From the NCBI RefSeq assembly GCF_000719135.1, contig NZ_JOEK01000009.1, positions 186,001 to 250,000 of the forward strand: a stretch of 64,000 bases of DNA, given 5' to 3'. Shown piece after piece: positions 45,957 to 55,251 of the stretch. The notes beneath the pieces were generated by a model. The model was not told the origin of the DNA. It saw only the letters and a program-made list of their open reading frames with translations, and searched no databases. Each line of letters opens with the position of its first letter. The first letter of the stretch is position 1. This DNA is from Streptomyces avicenniae. GTDB lineage: Bacteria > Actinomycetota > Actinomycetes > Streptomycetales > Streptomycetaceae. The translations under genes and the position numbers were made by a program.

Positions 45957-46959
45957 CGGAGGTCTCCCGCCGGTCGTCCGTGTCCTGCTCACCGATCCTG
46001 CTCCCCCCGGCCGCGTCCCGCGACCCGCCCGCGCGCGGCGCGGACGGCGGGGTGACGCGGGCGGCGAGCGCGGCGGCGTACGCCTCGTCGGGGTCGAGGC
46101 GGCGCAGTTCCTCGGCGATCAGCTCCGCCGTGCTGCGCACCTTGAGGGCGAGCGTCCTGGTCGGCTGGCCGGGGATCGCGAGCCGGGCGACGGGGCCATC
46201 CGGGCGGTCGATGCGTATCTCGCCCTGCGCCGTCCGCAGCCGGGCCGCGGTGACGACCGGGCCCTCGGTGACGATCCGCTCGACCGGGACGCGCAGCCGG
46301 TCGGCGAACCAGCGGGCGAGCAGTTCGGCGCTCGGGTTGTCCGCCTCGCTCTCCACGGTGGCGCCGGTGACGTCCGTGCCGACCTCGTCGAGCGCGGCGG
46401 CGAGCATCGAGCGCCAGGGTGTCAGCCGCGTCCAGGCCAGGTCGGTGTCGCCCGGCGCGTAGGCGGCGGCGCGGGCCTTGATCTGCGTCGGCGGGTCCTC
46501 GACGGCGTACGCGTCGGTGATCCTGCGCTGCGCGAGGGCGCCGAGCGGGTCGCGGGAGGGCACGTCGGGCGCGTCCACCGGCCACCAGACGACGACGGGC
46601 GCGTCCGGCAGCAGCAGCGGCAGGACGACGGAGTCGGCGTGGTCGGCCAGCTCGCCGTGCAGCCGCAGCAGGACCGTCTCGCCGTTCCCGGCCGCCGCGC
46701 CCGCGCGCACGTCGGCGTCGAGCCGCGACTCGGTGCGCCGCGCGCTCCTGCCGGGGCGGCGGATGACGACGAGGATGCGGGACGGGTGCTCGGTGGACGC
46801 GTCGCGGGCGGCCTTCAGGGAGTCGTGGGCGTTCTCCTCGTCGGTGACGATGACGAGGGTCAGCACCATGCCGACCGCGGGGCTGCCCGCGGCGCGGCGC
46901 GCGGCGATCAGCGCCGCGTTGATCTTGGCCGAGGTGGTGCCGGTCAGTTCGGTGCTCAT
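45949..46959 (-). CDS. opcA: OpcA, glucose-6-phosphate dehydrogenase assembly protein
   Basis: A 336-residue OpcA protein, an actinobacterial and cyanobacterial partner that activates or assembles glucose-6-phosphate dehydrogenase. Recognisable parts are [68 protein letters not shown] and a C-terminal Arg/Ser-rich tail. Start 46959 overlaps the zwf stop (ATGA); an ATG 12 bases further upstream is possible. Its position between zwf and pgi is the standard order. It is intact although its partner Zwf is not. Confidence 0.92.
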   Translation of the reverse strand: MSTELTGTTSAKINAALIAARRAAGSPAVGMVLTLVIVTDEENAHDSLKAARDASTEHPSRILVVIRRPGRSARRTESRLDADVRAGAAAGNGETVLLRLHGELADHADSVVLPLLLPDAPVVVWWPVDAPDVPSRDPLGALAQRRITDAYAVEDPPTQIKARAAAYAPGDTDLAWTRLTPWRSMLAAALDEVGTDVTGATVESEADNPSAELLARWFADRLRVPVERIVTEGPVVTAARLRTAQGEIRIDRPDGPVARLAIPGQPTRTLALKVRSTAELIAEELRRLDPDEAYAAALAARVTPPSAPRAGGSRDAAGGSRIGEQDTDDRRETSDA

Positions 46960-48368
46960 GGCCGCCGCCACGTCCTTCCGTCTCGTGCGAGCATGTCGTC
47001 GGCCTCGCCGGGACCCCAGGTGCCGGACGCGTAGGGGGCGGGCCTGCCGTGCGTGTCCCAGTACGCCTCGACGGGGTCGAGGATGCGCCAGGACTCCTCG
47101 ACCTCCTGGTGGCGGGGGAAGAGGTTGGCGTCGCCGAGGAGGACGTCGAGCAGCAGGCGCTCGTACGCCTCGGGGCTTGACTCGGTGAAGGACTCGCCGT
47201 AGGCGAAGTCCATCGTGACGTCGCGGATCTCCATCTGCGTGCCGGGCACCTTGGAGCCGAAGCGCACGGTCACGCCCTCGTCCGGCTGCACGCGGATGAC
47301 CAGCGCGTTCTGGCCCAGCTCCTGCGTGTCGGTGGTGTCGAACGGCGAGTGCGGGGCGCGCTGGAAGACCACGGCGATCTCCGTCACGCGCCGCCCGAGC
47401 CGCTTGCCGGTGCGCAGGTAGAACGGCACCCCGGCCCAGCGCCGGTTGTCCACCTCAAGGCGGACGGCGGCGTACGTGTCGGTGCGCGACTGCGGGTCGA
47501 TGCCGTCCTCCTCCAGGTAGCCGGGGACCTTCTCGCCGCCCTGCCACCCGGCCGTGTACTGGCCGCGCACGGTGTGCCGCGCGAGGTCGGCGGGGAGCTT
47601 GACCGCCTTGAGGACCTTCAGCTTCTCGGCCATGAGCGCGTCGGCGTCGAAGTCGGCCGGTTCCTCCATGGCCGTGAGCGCGAGGAGTTGGAGGAGGTGG
47701 TTCTGGATGACGTCACGCGCGGAGCCGATGCCGTCGTAGTACCCGGCACGCCCGCCGATGTCGATCCTGAAGACCTCCGCCGGCGGGAACACGCCGTGCA
47801 CCACGGCGTTCAGCTCCTCGGCGGTGGCCAGGTCGCGGCCGAACGGCTTCTCGATCACCGCGCGCCGCCACGAGCCGGACGGCGGGTCGGACAGCCCGTG
47901 CCGCTTCAGCTGCTGCACGACCTGAGGGAAGAACTTGGGCGGCACCGACAGGTAGAACGCGAAGTTCCCGCCCGTGCCGCGCGCCGCGTCCAGCTCGGCG
48001 ATGGTCTCGCCGAGGCGCTTGAAGGCGGCGTCGTCGTCGAACTGGCCGGGTATGAAGCGCATTCCTTCCGCGAGCTGCTGCCAGACCTCCTCGCGGAACG
48101 GCGTCCTGGCGTGCTCGCGCACCGCGTCGTGGACGACCTGGGCGAAGTCCTCGTCCTCCCAGTCGCGGCGGGCGAAGCCCACCAGCGAGAAGCCGGGCGG
48201 CAGGAGCCCGCGGTTGGCCAGGTCGTAGACGGCGGGCATGAGCTTCTTGCGCGAGAGGTCACCGGTGACGCCGAAGATCACCAGCCCGGAGGGCCCCGCG
48301 ATGCGTGGCAGCCGCCGGTCGTTCGCGGTGTCGCGCAGCGGATTGCTCCACGTGTCGGAGTCCGTCAT
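46956..48368 (-). CDS. zwf: Glucose-6-phosphate dehydrogenase lacking the RIDHYLGKE substrate motif
   Basis: 470 residues of a normally about 510-residue enzyme that oxidises glucose 6-phosphate with NADP. The cofactor motif FGVTGDLSRKKL and the EKPFGRDL strand are present. After EVFRID (Asp203) the sequence jumps straight to IGGRAGYYDGIGSARDVIQNHLL, although the family has about 40 more residues there, starting HYLGKE. That block holds the His and Lys that bind the sugar phosphate. The frame stays open, His224 in QNH (the general base) remains, and coupling to opcA is kept. The product is probably unable to bind substrate normally. An assembly or sequencing error is possible but would have to be an exact in-frame loss. 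Confidence 0.9.
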   Translation of the reverse strand: MTDSDTWSNPLRDTANDRRLPRIAGPSGLVIFGVTGDLSRKKLMPAVYDLANRGLLPPGFSLVGFARRDWEDEDFAQVVHDAVREHARTPFREEVWQQLAEGMRFIPGQFDDDAAFKRLGETIAELDAARGTGGNFAFYLSVPPKFFPQVVQQLKRHGLSDPPSGSWRRAVIEKPFGRDLATAEELNAVVHGVFPPAEVFRIDIGGRAGYYDGIGSARDVIQNHLLQLLALTAMEEPADFDADALMAEKLKVLKAVKLPADLARHTVRGQYTAGWQGGEKVPGYLEEDGIDPQSRTDTYAAVRLEVDNRRWAGVPFYLRTGKRLGRRVTEIAVVFQRAPHSPFDTTDTQELGQNALVIRVQPDEGVTVRFGSKVPGTQMEIRDVTMDFAYGESFTESSPEAYERLLLDVLLGDANLFPRHQEVEESWRILDPVEAYWDTHGRPAPYASGTWGPGEADDMLARDGRTWRRP

Positions 48369-48975
48369 GGGTCAGCCCTCCCGGGCGGCGGTCGGCCGCC
48401 CCTGTGGGTGGTCGGCGGAGACGGACGGGCCCTGTGGTGGTGCGGTACGCATCGTGTCTCCTGCGGATCTTGTCGTCGCGGTGTTCAATGCTCCGGGCGC
48501 CCGGGACATTCCCTGACGGGCGGGGGCGCGGGGGGTACGGTCCACGCCCCGCTCCTACCCCACCGCGCGCCGCGGGCCACGGCCGGGCGGGAGGCGTGAC
48601 GAAGGCCACCGTCCCGGCGCGGGCGGTGCCGGGGCGGACGCGTGCGGGAAAAGGGGTCGGCCGCGGCCGGGAGACGCACGGTGCGCCCGGCCGGGAGGTT
48701 ATGCGAGAGCCCTTCCACAGATGTGAGGATAATCAGCGCATTGCCCGCCGACGGCACCGGTACCGCGCACTGGACCACCGGACGCCGGGAGCGTTCCCCG
48801 GAAAATCGGGAGCCCCTCTCCACGGAACTCGCGGGCCCGCCCCGTCTGCTTTCGCGAACACGCATTCGGGGGAATGCGCGGCGGGCGCGGCGTAAGTCCC
48901 CGGGCGGAAAGACGACTTCGGGGCCGCCCGCCGGGCGTCGTGCCGTCTGGCCAGCACAGCTGCGGTCCGGCCGTA

Positions 48976-48989
48976 ATCGTACATACGAT
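48976..48989. promoter_or_regulatory. Perfect 14-bp palindrome in the non-coding region
   Basis: ATCGTA and TACGAT are exact inverted arms around CA. It is isolated, AT-rich for this DNA, and of operator size. The bound protein and the controlled gene are unknown. Confidence 0.4.
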
Positions 48990-49130
48990 CGCGGGGTGCT
49001 CCGGACGGGGGGCGACGGCGGGCATCACCGTAATCTCCCGACCGCCGACCGGTTCCCCTGCGTGTTTGTCCCGCATACACCTCCCGGCGTTAACGACGGA
49101 CCGTCACGGCAGGGGGCGGACGTCACTATA

Positions 49131-49159
49131 CAAGTGGCAATACATGGGTTGCCAACTTG
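49131..49159. repeat. Inverted repeat / possible RNA hairpin in the non-coding region
   Basis: The left arm CAAGTGGCAA (49131-49140) pairs with TTGCCAACTTG (49149-49159), a 10-bp stem with one bulged base and an 8-base loop. It may be an operator or an RNA structure. The CAAGTTG-like half-sites recall boxes upstream of Streptomyces XRE/DUF397 genes, but no such gene follows. Confidence 0.4.
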
Positions 49160-49809
49160 CTTGTGGGACGAGCATAGTTGGGCGACTCGTCGCGCACCGT
49201 CAGGATGTGCGTCCGCTGTCTTCCCGTACCGGAAGGACCGAGATGCCCGCCCGTTCCCTGCCGTACGGTCCCCCCACACGGGAGCGCCCACGGCACGGCG
49301 CGCGCCCACCCCGCCGTCATCCCGGCTCCGCGCGCGGCGAGTTGACGGACCACCGGCTCCCGTCACGGCGCGGCATGCGCGGAGGCGCGTTCGCGCCGGA
49401 ACATCCGGCCCGTACCCTGTTCGGCGTGATCATCGCAGGGACATGTCCCGTAGCCAGGGGCCAGGTTCTGACCCGACCGCTGCCGATCGGCCCTCCCCCG
49501 GGGGCGGCTGACGGCGCGTCGCCCCGCGGGCCGGGGCGGAAGGCGACCGGACCCGTGCCCAGGAGCCGGACCGTCCCCGTCGGCGCGCAGGACCCGACCC
49601 CCTAGGCGGGACATGCCCGGCAGCATCGCACCCGGCGCGCACGCCACCGGTACGGCCCGGCCGTCCCCGGCGGCGCGGCGGCCACGGCCGGGACGCGTAC
49701 GGGCGGGCGCCCGGCGGCGGTTCGCCGCCGCGCCGCCCTTACCCTCCCGCCCCTGACGACGCGGCGCCGCCGCCGCACGCCCCCCGTTCCGCAAGCCCGT
49801 GAGGATCTG

Positions 49810-51156
49810 ATGACACCCCTGATAGAGGACGCGCTGGTGTGGGCGCCGACGGGCGGCATGCTGGCCCTCGGCGCGCTGGCGCTGCACTACCGCAAGAAGG
49901 CGGCCGACCAGCGCACCCGCGCCACGGCGTTCGAGTCCCAGGCCGCCGCCGCCGGAGCGCGCGCGGCGGACGCCGAGCGGTGGATCGCCGTCCGGGACGA
50001 GGAGGCCCAGCACCTCGCCGAGGTCAGGCTCCCCGCCCTCGTGTACGCGCTCCAGGACGGGACCGACGCCATGGAGGCCGCCGGGGGCACCCGGCACCCG
50101 CAGCTCGCCGGGACGGTCGCGGGGAAGGCGTACCTGTCGATACTCGAACAGGTCAACGCGGTGGCGGCCGAGGCGTCCGAGCAGGCGGAGGGCGCCGCCC
50201 GTTCGGCCGTGCAGGCCGTCACCCGCTCCGTCCAGGCGCTGGTCTACGAGCAGCAGTCGGCGATCACGCACCTGCTGGACACCGAGCACGACGAGAAGTT
50301 CCTCGAACTCGTCCAGCCGATCGACCACGCCGCCAGCCAGCTGGCACGGCGCCTCCAGATCCTCGGCGTCCTCACCGGCATGTGGCCGGGACGGCAGCGT
50401 GACGACGCGCCGCTGCTGGAGACGGTGCGCGGCGGCGTCTCCCGTATCCGCGACTTCCACCGCGTGCGGGTCCCCAAGGAGTCGGCGCACTACGTGGCGG
50501 GCCGCTACGTCGAGCCGATCGTCCTCGCGGTGGCCGAGCTGCTGGACAACGCCGCCCGGCACAGCGCGCCGAGCACCCCCGTCGAGGTGAGCTTCCTCGA
50601 AGCGCACCACGGCATCAGCATCGAGATCCACGACGCGGGCCCCGGGCTGCGGGCCGAGGCGCGCGAGGAGGCCGGGCGCCGGCTGTCGGGCGAGCGGCCG
50701 ATCCGGCTCACCGAGCTGCGCACCCCGCCCAGCTTCGGCCACCTCGGCGTCGGCGCGCTCGCCGCGCAGTACGGCTTCCGCGCCTCGGTGGACGAGGAGC
50801 ACTCGGTGCACGGCGGCGTCAGGGCCGTGCTGCACGTGCCGCGCGAACTGCTCGCCGCCCCGCCCGGCAGCGCCGTGTCGGAGCAGGCCGCCACGTCCCG
50901 CCGCACCGCCCCCGCGCCGAAGACGTCCGCGGCGTCCGCCGCCGTGAAGGACCGGCCGTCCGCGGCGGCCCAGGCCCCGGCGGACGAGCCGCAGGAGTAC
51001 CCGGTCGCGGAGGACGGGCTGCCCGTGCGCCGACGCGCCCGCGGCGAGCGGCCGGAACGCACCCGCCAGGCGGCCGAACCGCCCTCCCCCGACGCCAGCC
51101 AGGCGCTGGCCGCCTTCGTCCGCGGCACCGAGGCCGCGCGTAACCCGACTGATTGA
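49810..51156 (+). CDS. cvnA: Conservon protein CvnA, membrane-anchored histidine-kinase-like ATPase
   Basis: A 448-residue protein of the CvnA type. One N-terminal membrane helix (APTGGMLALGALALHY, about 12-27) precedes a coiled-coil linker (28-70). The body carries a HATPase_c domain with N-box AVAELLDNAARHS (near 245) and G-box EIHDAGPGL. There is no clear phospho-acceptor His in the dimerisation helix, as is usual for conservons, which signal through the CvnB-D partners. The Pro/Ala/Arg-rich C-terminal 90 residues are probably disordered. It is the first gene of a six-gene unit. Confidence 0.9.
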   Translation: MTPLIEDALVWAPTGGMLALGALALHYRKKAADQRTRATAFESQAAAAGARAADAERWIAVRDEEAQHLAEVRLPALVYALQDGTDAMEAAGGTRHPQLAGTVAGKAYLSILEQVNAVAAEASEQAEGAARSAVQAVTRSVQALVYEQQSAITHLLDTEHDEKFLELVQPIDHAASQLARRLQILGVLTGMWPGRQRDDAPLLETVRGGVSRIRDFHRVRVPKESAHYVAGRYVEPIVLAVAELLDNAARHSAPSTPVEVSFLEAHHGISIEIHDAGPGLRAEAREEAGRRLSGERPIRLTELRTPPSFGHLGVGALAAQYGFRASVDEEHSVHGGVRAVLHVPRELLAAPPGSAVSEQAATSRRTAPAPKTSAASAAVKDRPSAAAQAPADEPQEYPVAEDGLPVRRRARGERPERTRQAAEPPSPDASQALAAFVRGTEAARNPTD

Positions 51157-51167
51157 GGAGTCACATC

Positions 51168-51581
51168 GTGAACAGCCACGCCGCCCCTGACCTGAGCTGG
51201 ATTCTCGACGAGCTCGTGTCGGCGCCGGGGGCCCGGCACGCGGTGCTGCTCTCCGCCGACGGACTGGCGACGGCGGGCTCCGCCGGTGTCGATCGCGACA
51301 TGGCCGACCGGGTCTCCGCCATCGCCTCGGGCATGCAGTCCCTCAGCCGCAGCGGCGCGGGGTTCGTCAGCGACGACGAGACCCCGTGGCAGCAGACGAT
51401 GGTCAGCTACAAGGACGGCTTCCTCTTCGTCATCGCCGCGGCCGAGGGCTCCTTCCTGGTGGCCTCCGCCGGAGCGAGCGTGGACGTCGGCGCCTTCTCC
51501 TACCAGATGGCGAAGACCGTCGAACGGCTCGGGGACGAACTCGCGGTCGCTCCCCGGCAGCCGCAGACCGAGCGCGCGTGA
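51168..51581 (+). CDS. cvnB: Conservon protein CvnB, roadblock/LC7 domain
   Basis: A 137-residue roadblock/LC7 protein. The GTG at 51168 is 7 bases after GAGGAG. ARHAVLLSADGLATAGSAGV, then DRVSAIASGMQSLSRS and SFLVASAGASVDVG are typical of MglB-like GTPase regulators. It is thought to act on the CvnD GTPase. Its last codons overlap the cvnC start (GTGA). Confidence 0.92.
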   Translation: MNSHAAPDLSWILDELVSAPGARHAVLLSADGLATAGSAGVDRDMADRVSAIASGMQSLSRSGAGFVSDDETPWQQTMVSYKDGFLFVIAAAEGSFLVASAGASVDVGAFSYQMAKTVERLGDELAVAPRQPQTERA

Positions 51582-51940
51582 GGCCGCCCCGGCGGAGCGG
51601 CGACCGGCTGGTGCGGACCTATGTGGTCACCTCCGGCCGGGCGCACGCCAGCCGCAACCACTTCGACCACATCACCCTCGTCGCCCTGTCCACCTCGGCC
51701 GTCCATCTCAGCCGCGCCCAGCTCGGCCCAGAACACCACATGATCCTGGACAAGCTGGCGGGCAGCGCCCAGTCGGTCGCCGAGCTGAGTGCCCATCTGC
51801 ACCAGCCGGTGAGCGTCCTGCGCATCCTGCTGGCCGATCTCATGGAGTTCGGGCACATCACCACCCGGCAGCCCATCGACGCTGCCGACCCGACCCGCTC
51901 GCTGTTGGAGGAAGTCCTTGCCGGCCTTCGCAACCTCTGA
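51578..51940 (+). CDS. cvnC: Conservon protein CvnC, DUF742
   Basis: A 120-residue DUF742 protein starting at GTG 51578 with RPPRRSGDRLVRTYVVTSGR, the usual family opening. A winged-helix-like half follows (LDKLAGSAQSVAELSAHLHQ, VSVLRILLADLMEFG). Its role in the conservon complex is not known beyond association with CvnA and CvnD. It overlaps cvnB by 4 bases and cvnD by 23. Confidence 0.9.
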   Translation: MRPPRRSGDRLVRTYVVTSGRAHASRNHFDHITLVALSTSAVHLSRAQLGPEHHMILDKLAGSAQSVAELSAHLHQPVSVLRILLADLMEFGHITTRQPIDAADPTRSLLEEVLAGLRNL

Positions 51941-52514
51941 ACCGTCGCCGAAGCTCCGGGGGGACGAGCGCACGGCCAAGATCCTGGTCGCCGGTCACTT
52001 CGGCGCCGGGAAGACGACCCTTGTCAACGTCCTGTCCCAGATAGAACCGGTCAGCACCGAGGAGGTGATGACGAGCGCCGCCGCCGACGTGGACCGCACC
52101 AGCCTGCCCGACAAGACGACCACGACGGTGGCCATGGACTTCGGCAGGCTGCACCTGAGCGACCAGCTCGTCCTCTACCTGTTCGGCGCCCCGGGGCAGC
52201 CCCGGTTCTTCCCCGTCCTGGAGGACCTCTCCGTCGGCGCGCTCGGCGCGCTGGTCCTGGTGGACACGCGCCGCCTGGCGGAGACGTACCCCATACTCCA
52301 GCTCGTCGAGGACCTCAAGCTCCCCTACACGGTCGCCATCAACGCGTTCGACGGCGCGCCCGTCATCCCCGACGAGCGGCTGCGCGAGGTGATGGACCTC
52401 GACGAGCGCACCCCGCTCGTCTGGTGCGACGCCCGCGACCGCGTCAGTTCCCGCGACGCGCTGATCTCGCTCGTCAGCCACCTGCTCACCCTCACGCCGG
52501 AAGCCGTCCGATGA
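51918..52514 (+). CDS. cvnD: Conservon protein CvnD, small Ras-like GTPase
   Basis: A 198-residue GTP-binding protein. The TTG start at 51918 is chosen because GGAGGAA ends about 5 bases upstream and the frame overlaps cvnC, as in other conservons. The P-loop GHFGAGKTT is at 26-34. Switch II reads FGAPGQPRF in place of DxxG, and the specificity motif is NAFD in place of NKxD; both are normal for this subfamily. It acts as the molecular switch of the CvnA-B-C complex at the membrane. Confidence 0.92.
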   Translation: MPAFATSEPSPKLRGDERTAKILVAGHFGAGKTTLVNVLSQIEPVSTEEVMTSAAADVDRTSLPDKTTTTVAMDFGRLHLSDQLVLYLFGAPGQPRFFPVLEDLSVGALGALVLVDTRRLAETYPILQLVEDLKLPYTVAINAFDGAPVIPDERLREVMDLDERTPLVWCDARDRVSSRDALISLVSHLLTLTPEAVR

Positions 52515-53785
52515 CCACACAGCACCAGCCCGCCGCCGGACGATGCCCCGCCCACCAGGCGGAGCCCGAGGCCGCGCCCACCGGCCCGATCCCGATCCAC
52601 GGCGACGCGTTCACCGCCGACCCGCACGCCACCTACGACCGGCTGCGGGCCCAGGGGCCGATCGTGCCGGTCGAGATCTCCCCCGGCGTGTACGGGTACC
52701 TGGCCGTCACCTACCGGGCGGCGCTCCACCTGCTGCGCAACACGCCGACGCGCTTCGCGAAGGACCCGCAGCACTGGGACGCGCTGCGCCTCGGCCAGGT
52801 CCCGGCGGACAGCCCGGCCGCGGCCATGATGATGCCGCGCGACAACGCGCTGTGGAAGGACGGCCCCGAGCACACCAGGCTGCGCCAGGCCATCACCAGC
52901 AGCCTGGCCCGCGTCAACACGCACGCGCTCGCCGCCTCCGTCACCCGGATCGCCGACAGCCTGATCGACGGCTTCGCCACCGAGGGCGAGGCCGACCTCG
53001 TCGCGCAGTTCTCCGACCCGCTGCCGATGCTCACGGTCATCGAGATGTTCGGCTGCTCGCAGGAGCTGGGCGGCCGGATCGTCACCGCCGTCACGCGCCT
53101 GTTCGACGCGGGCTCGGACGCCGCGCAGGCCAACGCGGACCTGGAGGCGGCCTGCCTGGAGCTGACGCGGCTCAAGCGCCACAGGCCCGGCCGTGACATC
53201 ACGTCCTGGCTGATCGCCGCCGGGCTCACCGACCCGGAGCTGGTGCAGACGATCCTGCTGGTCATCGGCGCCGCCGCGCCCCCCACCAGCAACCACATCG
53301 GCAACGGCCTGCGCCGCGTGCTGACCGACCCGCGGTTCGCGGGCAGCGTCCACGACGGCGTGCGTCCCGTCTCCGACGCGCTCGACGAGGTGCTGTGGGA
53401 CAACCCGCCGGTCCCCAACTACTCGCCGCTCTACGCGCTGGGACAGCAGAGCTTCGAGGGCGTGGAGCTGCGGCCCGGCCACCCCATCCTGGTGTCCTTC
53501 GCCGCCGCCAACGGCGACCCGGCCCTCGCCGTCGCCCCCGGCGCCCGCGCCGGGAACCGCGGCCATCTCGCCTTCTCGGCCGGGGCGCACTCCTGCCCGG
53601 CCCCCGACCTCGCCCGCATCATCGCCGAGACCGCGTTGGAGCGCGCCCTCGACCGCCTCCCCGGCCTCGACCTCGCCGTCCCCGAGTCCGAGCTGAACAA
53701 CCGGCCCGGCACGTTCCTGGCCGGTCTGACCGCGCTGCCCGTCCGCTTCCAGCCCGACACCCGACTCGTCCCGTACAGAAGGTGA
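52511..53785 (+). CDS. Cytochrome P450, CYP157-like, without the ExxR motif
   Basis: A 424-residue P450 coupled to cvnD by ATGA. The heme-ligand Cys362 lies in FSAGAHSCPAPDLA. The K-helix ExxR motif, near-universal in P450s, reads E293-V-L-W296, so Arg is replaced by Trp. The I-helix acid-alcohol pair is also absent: VIGAAAPPTSN stands where AGxET is normal. Loss of ExxR is a known trait of the CYP157 family, found next to CYP154 enzymes in Streptomyces conservons, which fits this place. Catalysis may be unusual, or the protein may act as a heme sensor or partner. Confidence 0.88.
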   Translation: MTTQHQPAAGRCPAHQAEPEAAPTGPIPIHGDAFTADPHATYDRLRAQGPIVPVEISPGVYGYLAVTYRAALHLLRNTPTRFAKDPQHWDALRLGQVPADSPAAAMMMPRDNALWKDGPEHTRLRQAITSSLARVNTHALAASVTRIADSLIDGFATEGEADLVAQFSDPLPMLTVIEMFGCSQELGGRIVTAVTRLFDAGSDAAQANADLEAACLELTRLKRHRPGRDITSWLIAAGLTDPELVQTILLVIGAAAPPTSNHIGNGLRRVLTDPRFAGSVHDGVRPVSDALDEVLWDNPPVPNYSPLYALGQQSFEGVELRPGHPILVSFAAANGDPALAVAPGARAGNRGHLAFSAGAHSCPAPDLARIIAETALERALDRLPGLDLAVPESELNNRPGTFLAGLTALPVRFQPDTRLVPYRR

Positions 53786-53790
53786 GCGTG

Positions 53791-55056
53791 ATGACCACAG
53801 CCAAGCCCTCCACCGCAGGTTGCCCCTACCACCTCGACGGCGCCGCCGCCGACATCCACGGCGAGGCCGACGCCCTGCGCGCCCTCGGCCCGGCCGCCCG
53901 CGTCGTGCTCCCCGGCGGCATCCCCGCCTGGTCGGTCACGGACCCGCACCTCATTCGCCGCCTGCTGACCCACCCCGACATCTCCAAGGACGCCCACCAG
54001 CACTGGCCCGCGTACATCGACAAGGAGATACCCGAGGACTGGCCGCTGCGCATCTGGGTCGATGTGCGCAACGCCCTGTCGGCGTACGGCTCCGAGCACC
54101 GCCGCCTGCGCCGCCCGCTGGCGTCCGCCTTCAGCCCGCGCCGTGTCCGGGCGATGGCCCCGCGGATCGAGGAGATCACCCACACCCTCCTCGACGAACT
54201 CGACGCACTCCACGCCGCCGCCCCCGGCGAGGCCGTGGACCTGCGGGCCCACTTCGCGTGGCGCCTGCCGCTGCTCGTCGTCAACGCCGTGCTGGGCGTG
54301 CCCGAGGAGCTGCACGACGGCTTCCGCGACGCGATCGGCGGCCTCTTCGCCACGGACCTGCCGCCCGAGGAGGCGGCGGCGGCCCCGGTCGCGGTCTACG
54401 GGCTCATCACCGAGCTGATCGCCCTCAAGCGCGCCGAGCCGGGCGACGACGTGACGTCCGCGCTGGTCGCCTCGCACGCCGAGGGCGAGCTGACCGACCA
54501 GGAGCTCGCCGACAGCCTCATGCTCCTCATCGGCGCCGGGCACGAGACGACCGTCAACCTCCTCGACCACGCCGCCGTCAACCTCATGCGCAACCCCGAG
54601 CAGCTCGCGAAGGCCACCTCGGGCGAGGCGGGCTGGGACCAGGTCGTGGAGGAGGCGCTGCGCCACCAGGCGCCGATCGCGACGATCCTGCTGCGCTTCG
54701 CCGTCCGCGACGTCCACGACGAGGCGAGCGGCCTGACCTTCGCCCGGGGCGAGGCCCTGGCGATCAACTACGCCGCCGCCGGGCGTGACCCCGGCGTCCA
54801 CGGGCAGGACGCCGCCGCGTTCGTCGTCGGCCGCGCCACCTCGGGCGAGCACCTGTCCTTCGGCCACGGCGCGCACCTGTGCCTGGGCGCCGAACTCGCC
54901 CGCATCGAGGCGCGGATCGCCCTGTCCGCGCTGTTCACCCGTTTCCCCGGCATCGGGCTCGCCGTCGGCGCCGACGAGCTGCGCCCGCTGCCCAGCCTCA
55001 TCTCCAACGGCCACGAGCGGGTCCCCGTCCGCCTCGGCCCTCCGGCCACCGCGTAA
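53791..55056 (+). CDS. Cytochrome P450, CYP154-like
   Basis: A 421-residue P450 with complete signatures: I-helix AGHETT near 248-253, ExxR as E288-A-L-R291, and heme loop FGHGAHLCLG with Cys364. The N-terminus (TAGCPYHLDGAAADIHGEA) and length match the CYP154 group, which pairs with CYP157 in conservons. It starts 5 bases after the CYP157-like gene, so the two are probably made together, perhaps as a working pair. The substrate is unknown. No ferredoxin gene is adjacent. Confidence 0.9.
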   Translation: MTTAKPSTAGCPYHLDGAAADIHGEADALRALGPAARVVLPGGIPAWSVTDPHLIRRLLTHPDISKDAHQHWPAYIDKEIPEDWPLRIWVDVRNALSAYGSEHRRLRRPLASAFSPRRVRAMAPRIEEITHTLLDELDALHAAAPGEAVDLRAHFAWRLPLLVVNAVLGVPEELHDGFRDAIGGLFATDLPPEEAAAAPVAVYGLITELIALKRAEPGDDVTSALVASHAEGELTDQELADSLMLLIGAGHETTVNLLDHAAVNLMRNPEQLAKATSGEAGWDQVVEEALRHQAPIATILLRFAVRDVHDEASGLTFARGEALAINYAAAGRDPGVHGQDAAAFVVGRATSGEHLSFGHGAHLCLGAELARIEARIALSALFTRFPGIGLAVGADELRPLPSLISNGHERVPVRLGPPATA

Positions 55057-55251
55057 CCGCGACGCCGCCCCCCACACGTACCCCGCCCGACGGACCGGCC
55101 GACGCCGGACCCGCCGGGCGGCGGCGTTCCCGGCGCCCGGCGCGGCGCCACGGCCGGGCATACGGCGCAATCCGGGCCTTCCGCCCGGCCCCCTCGGTAG
55201 GGTGCCTGACGGTGACGTACCGACGGGGTGACGAGGCGAGAGGGCGGCAGG

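Larger units (their letters stand above)
48369..49809. other. 1.4-kb region without a convincing gene, between zwf and the conservon
   Basis: Open frames here have mixed codon bias and no family likeness, and their Arg/Pro/Gly-rich translations look random. The region is less GC-rich than its surroundings around 48700-49250. It contains the divergent promoters of zwf and cvnA, a perfect palindrome ATCGTA-CA-TACGAT (48976-48989) and an interrupted hairpin (49131-49159). It could hold a small RNA or the remains of a lost gene. The zwf-side part is where tal and tkt would be expected in the classic cluster. Confidence 0.55.

Noticed and set aside
48642..49511. Frame of about 290 codons in the region between zwf and cvnA
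   Set aside because: No recognisable domain, biased random-looking composition, competing frames on both strands and no ribosome site. Kept as a non-coding region.
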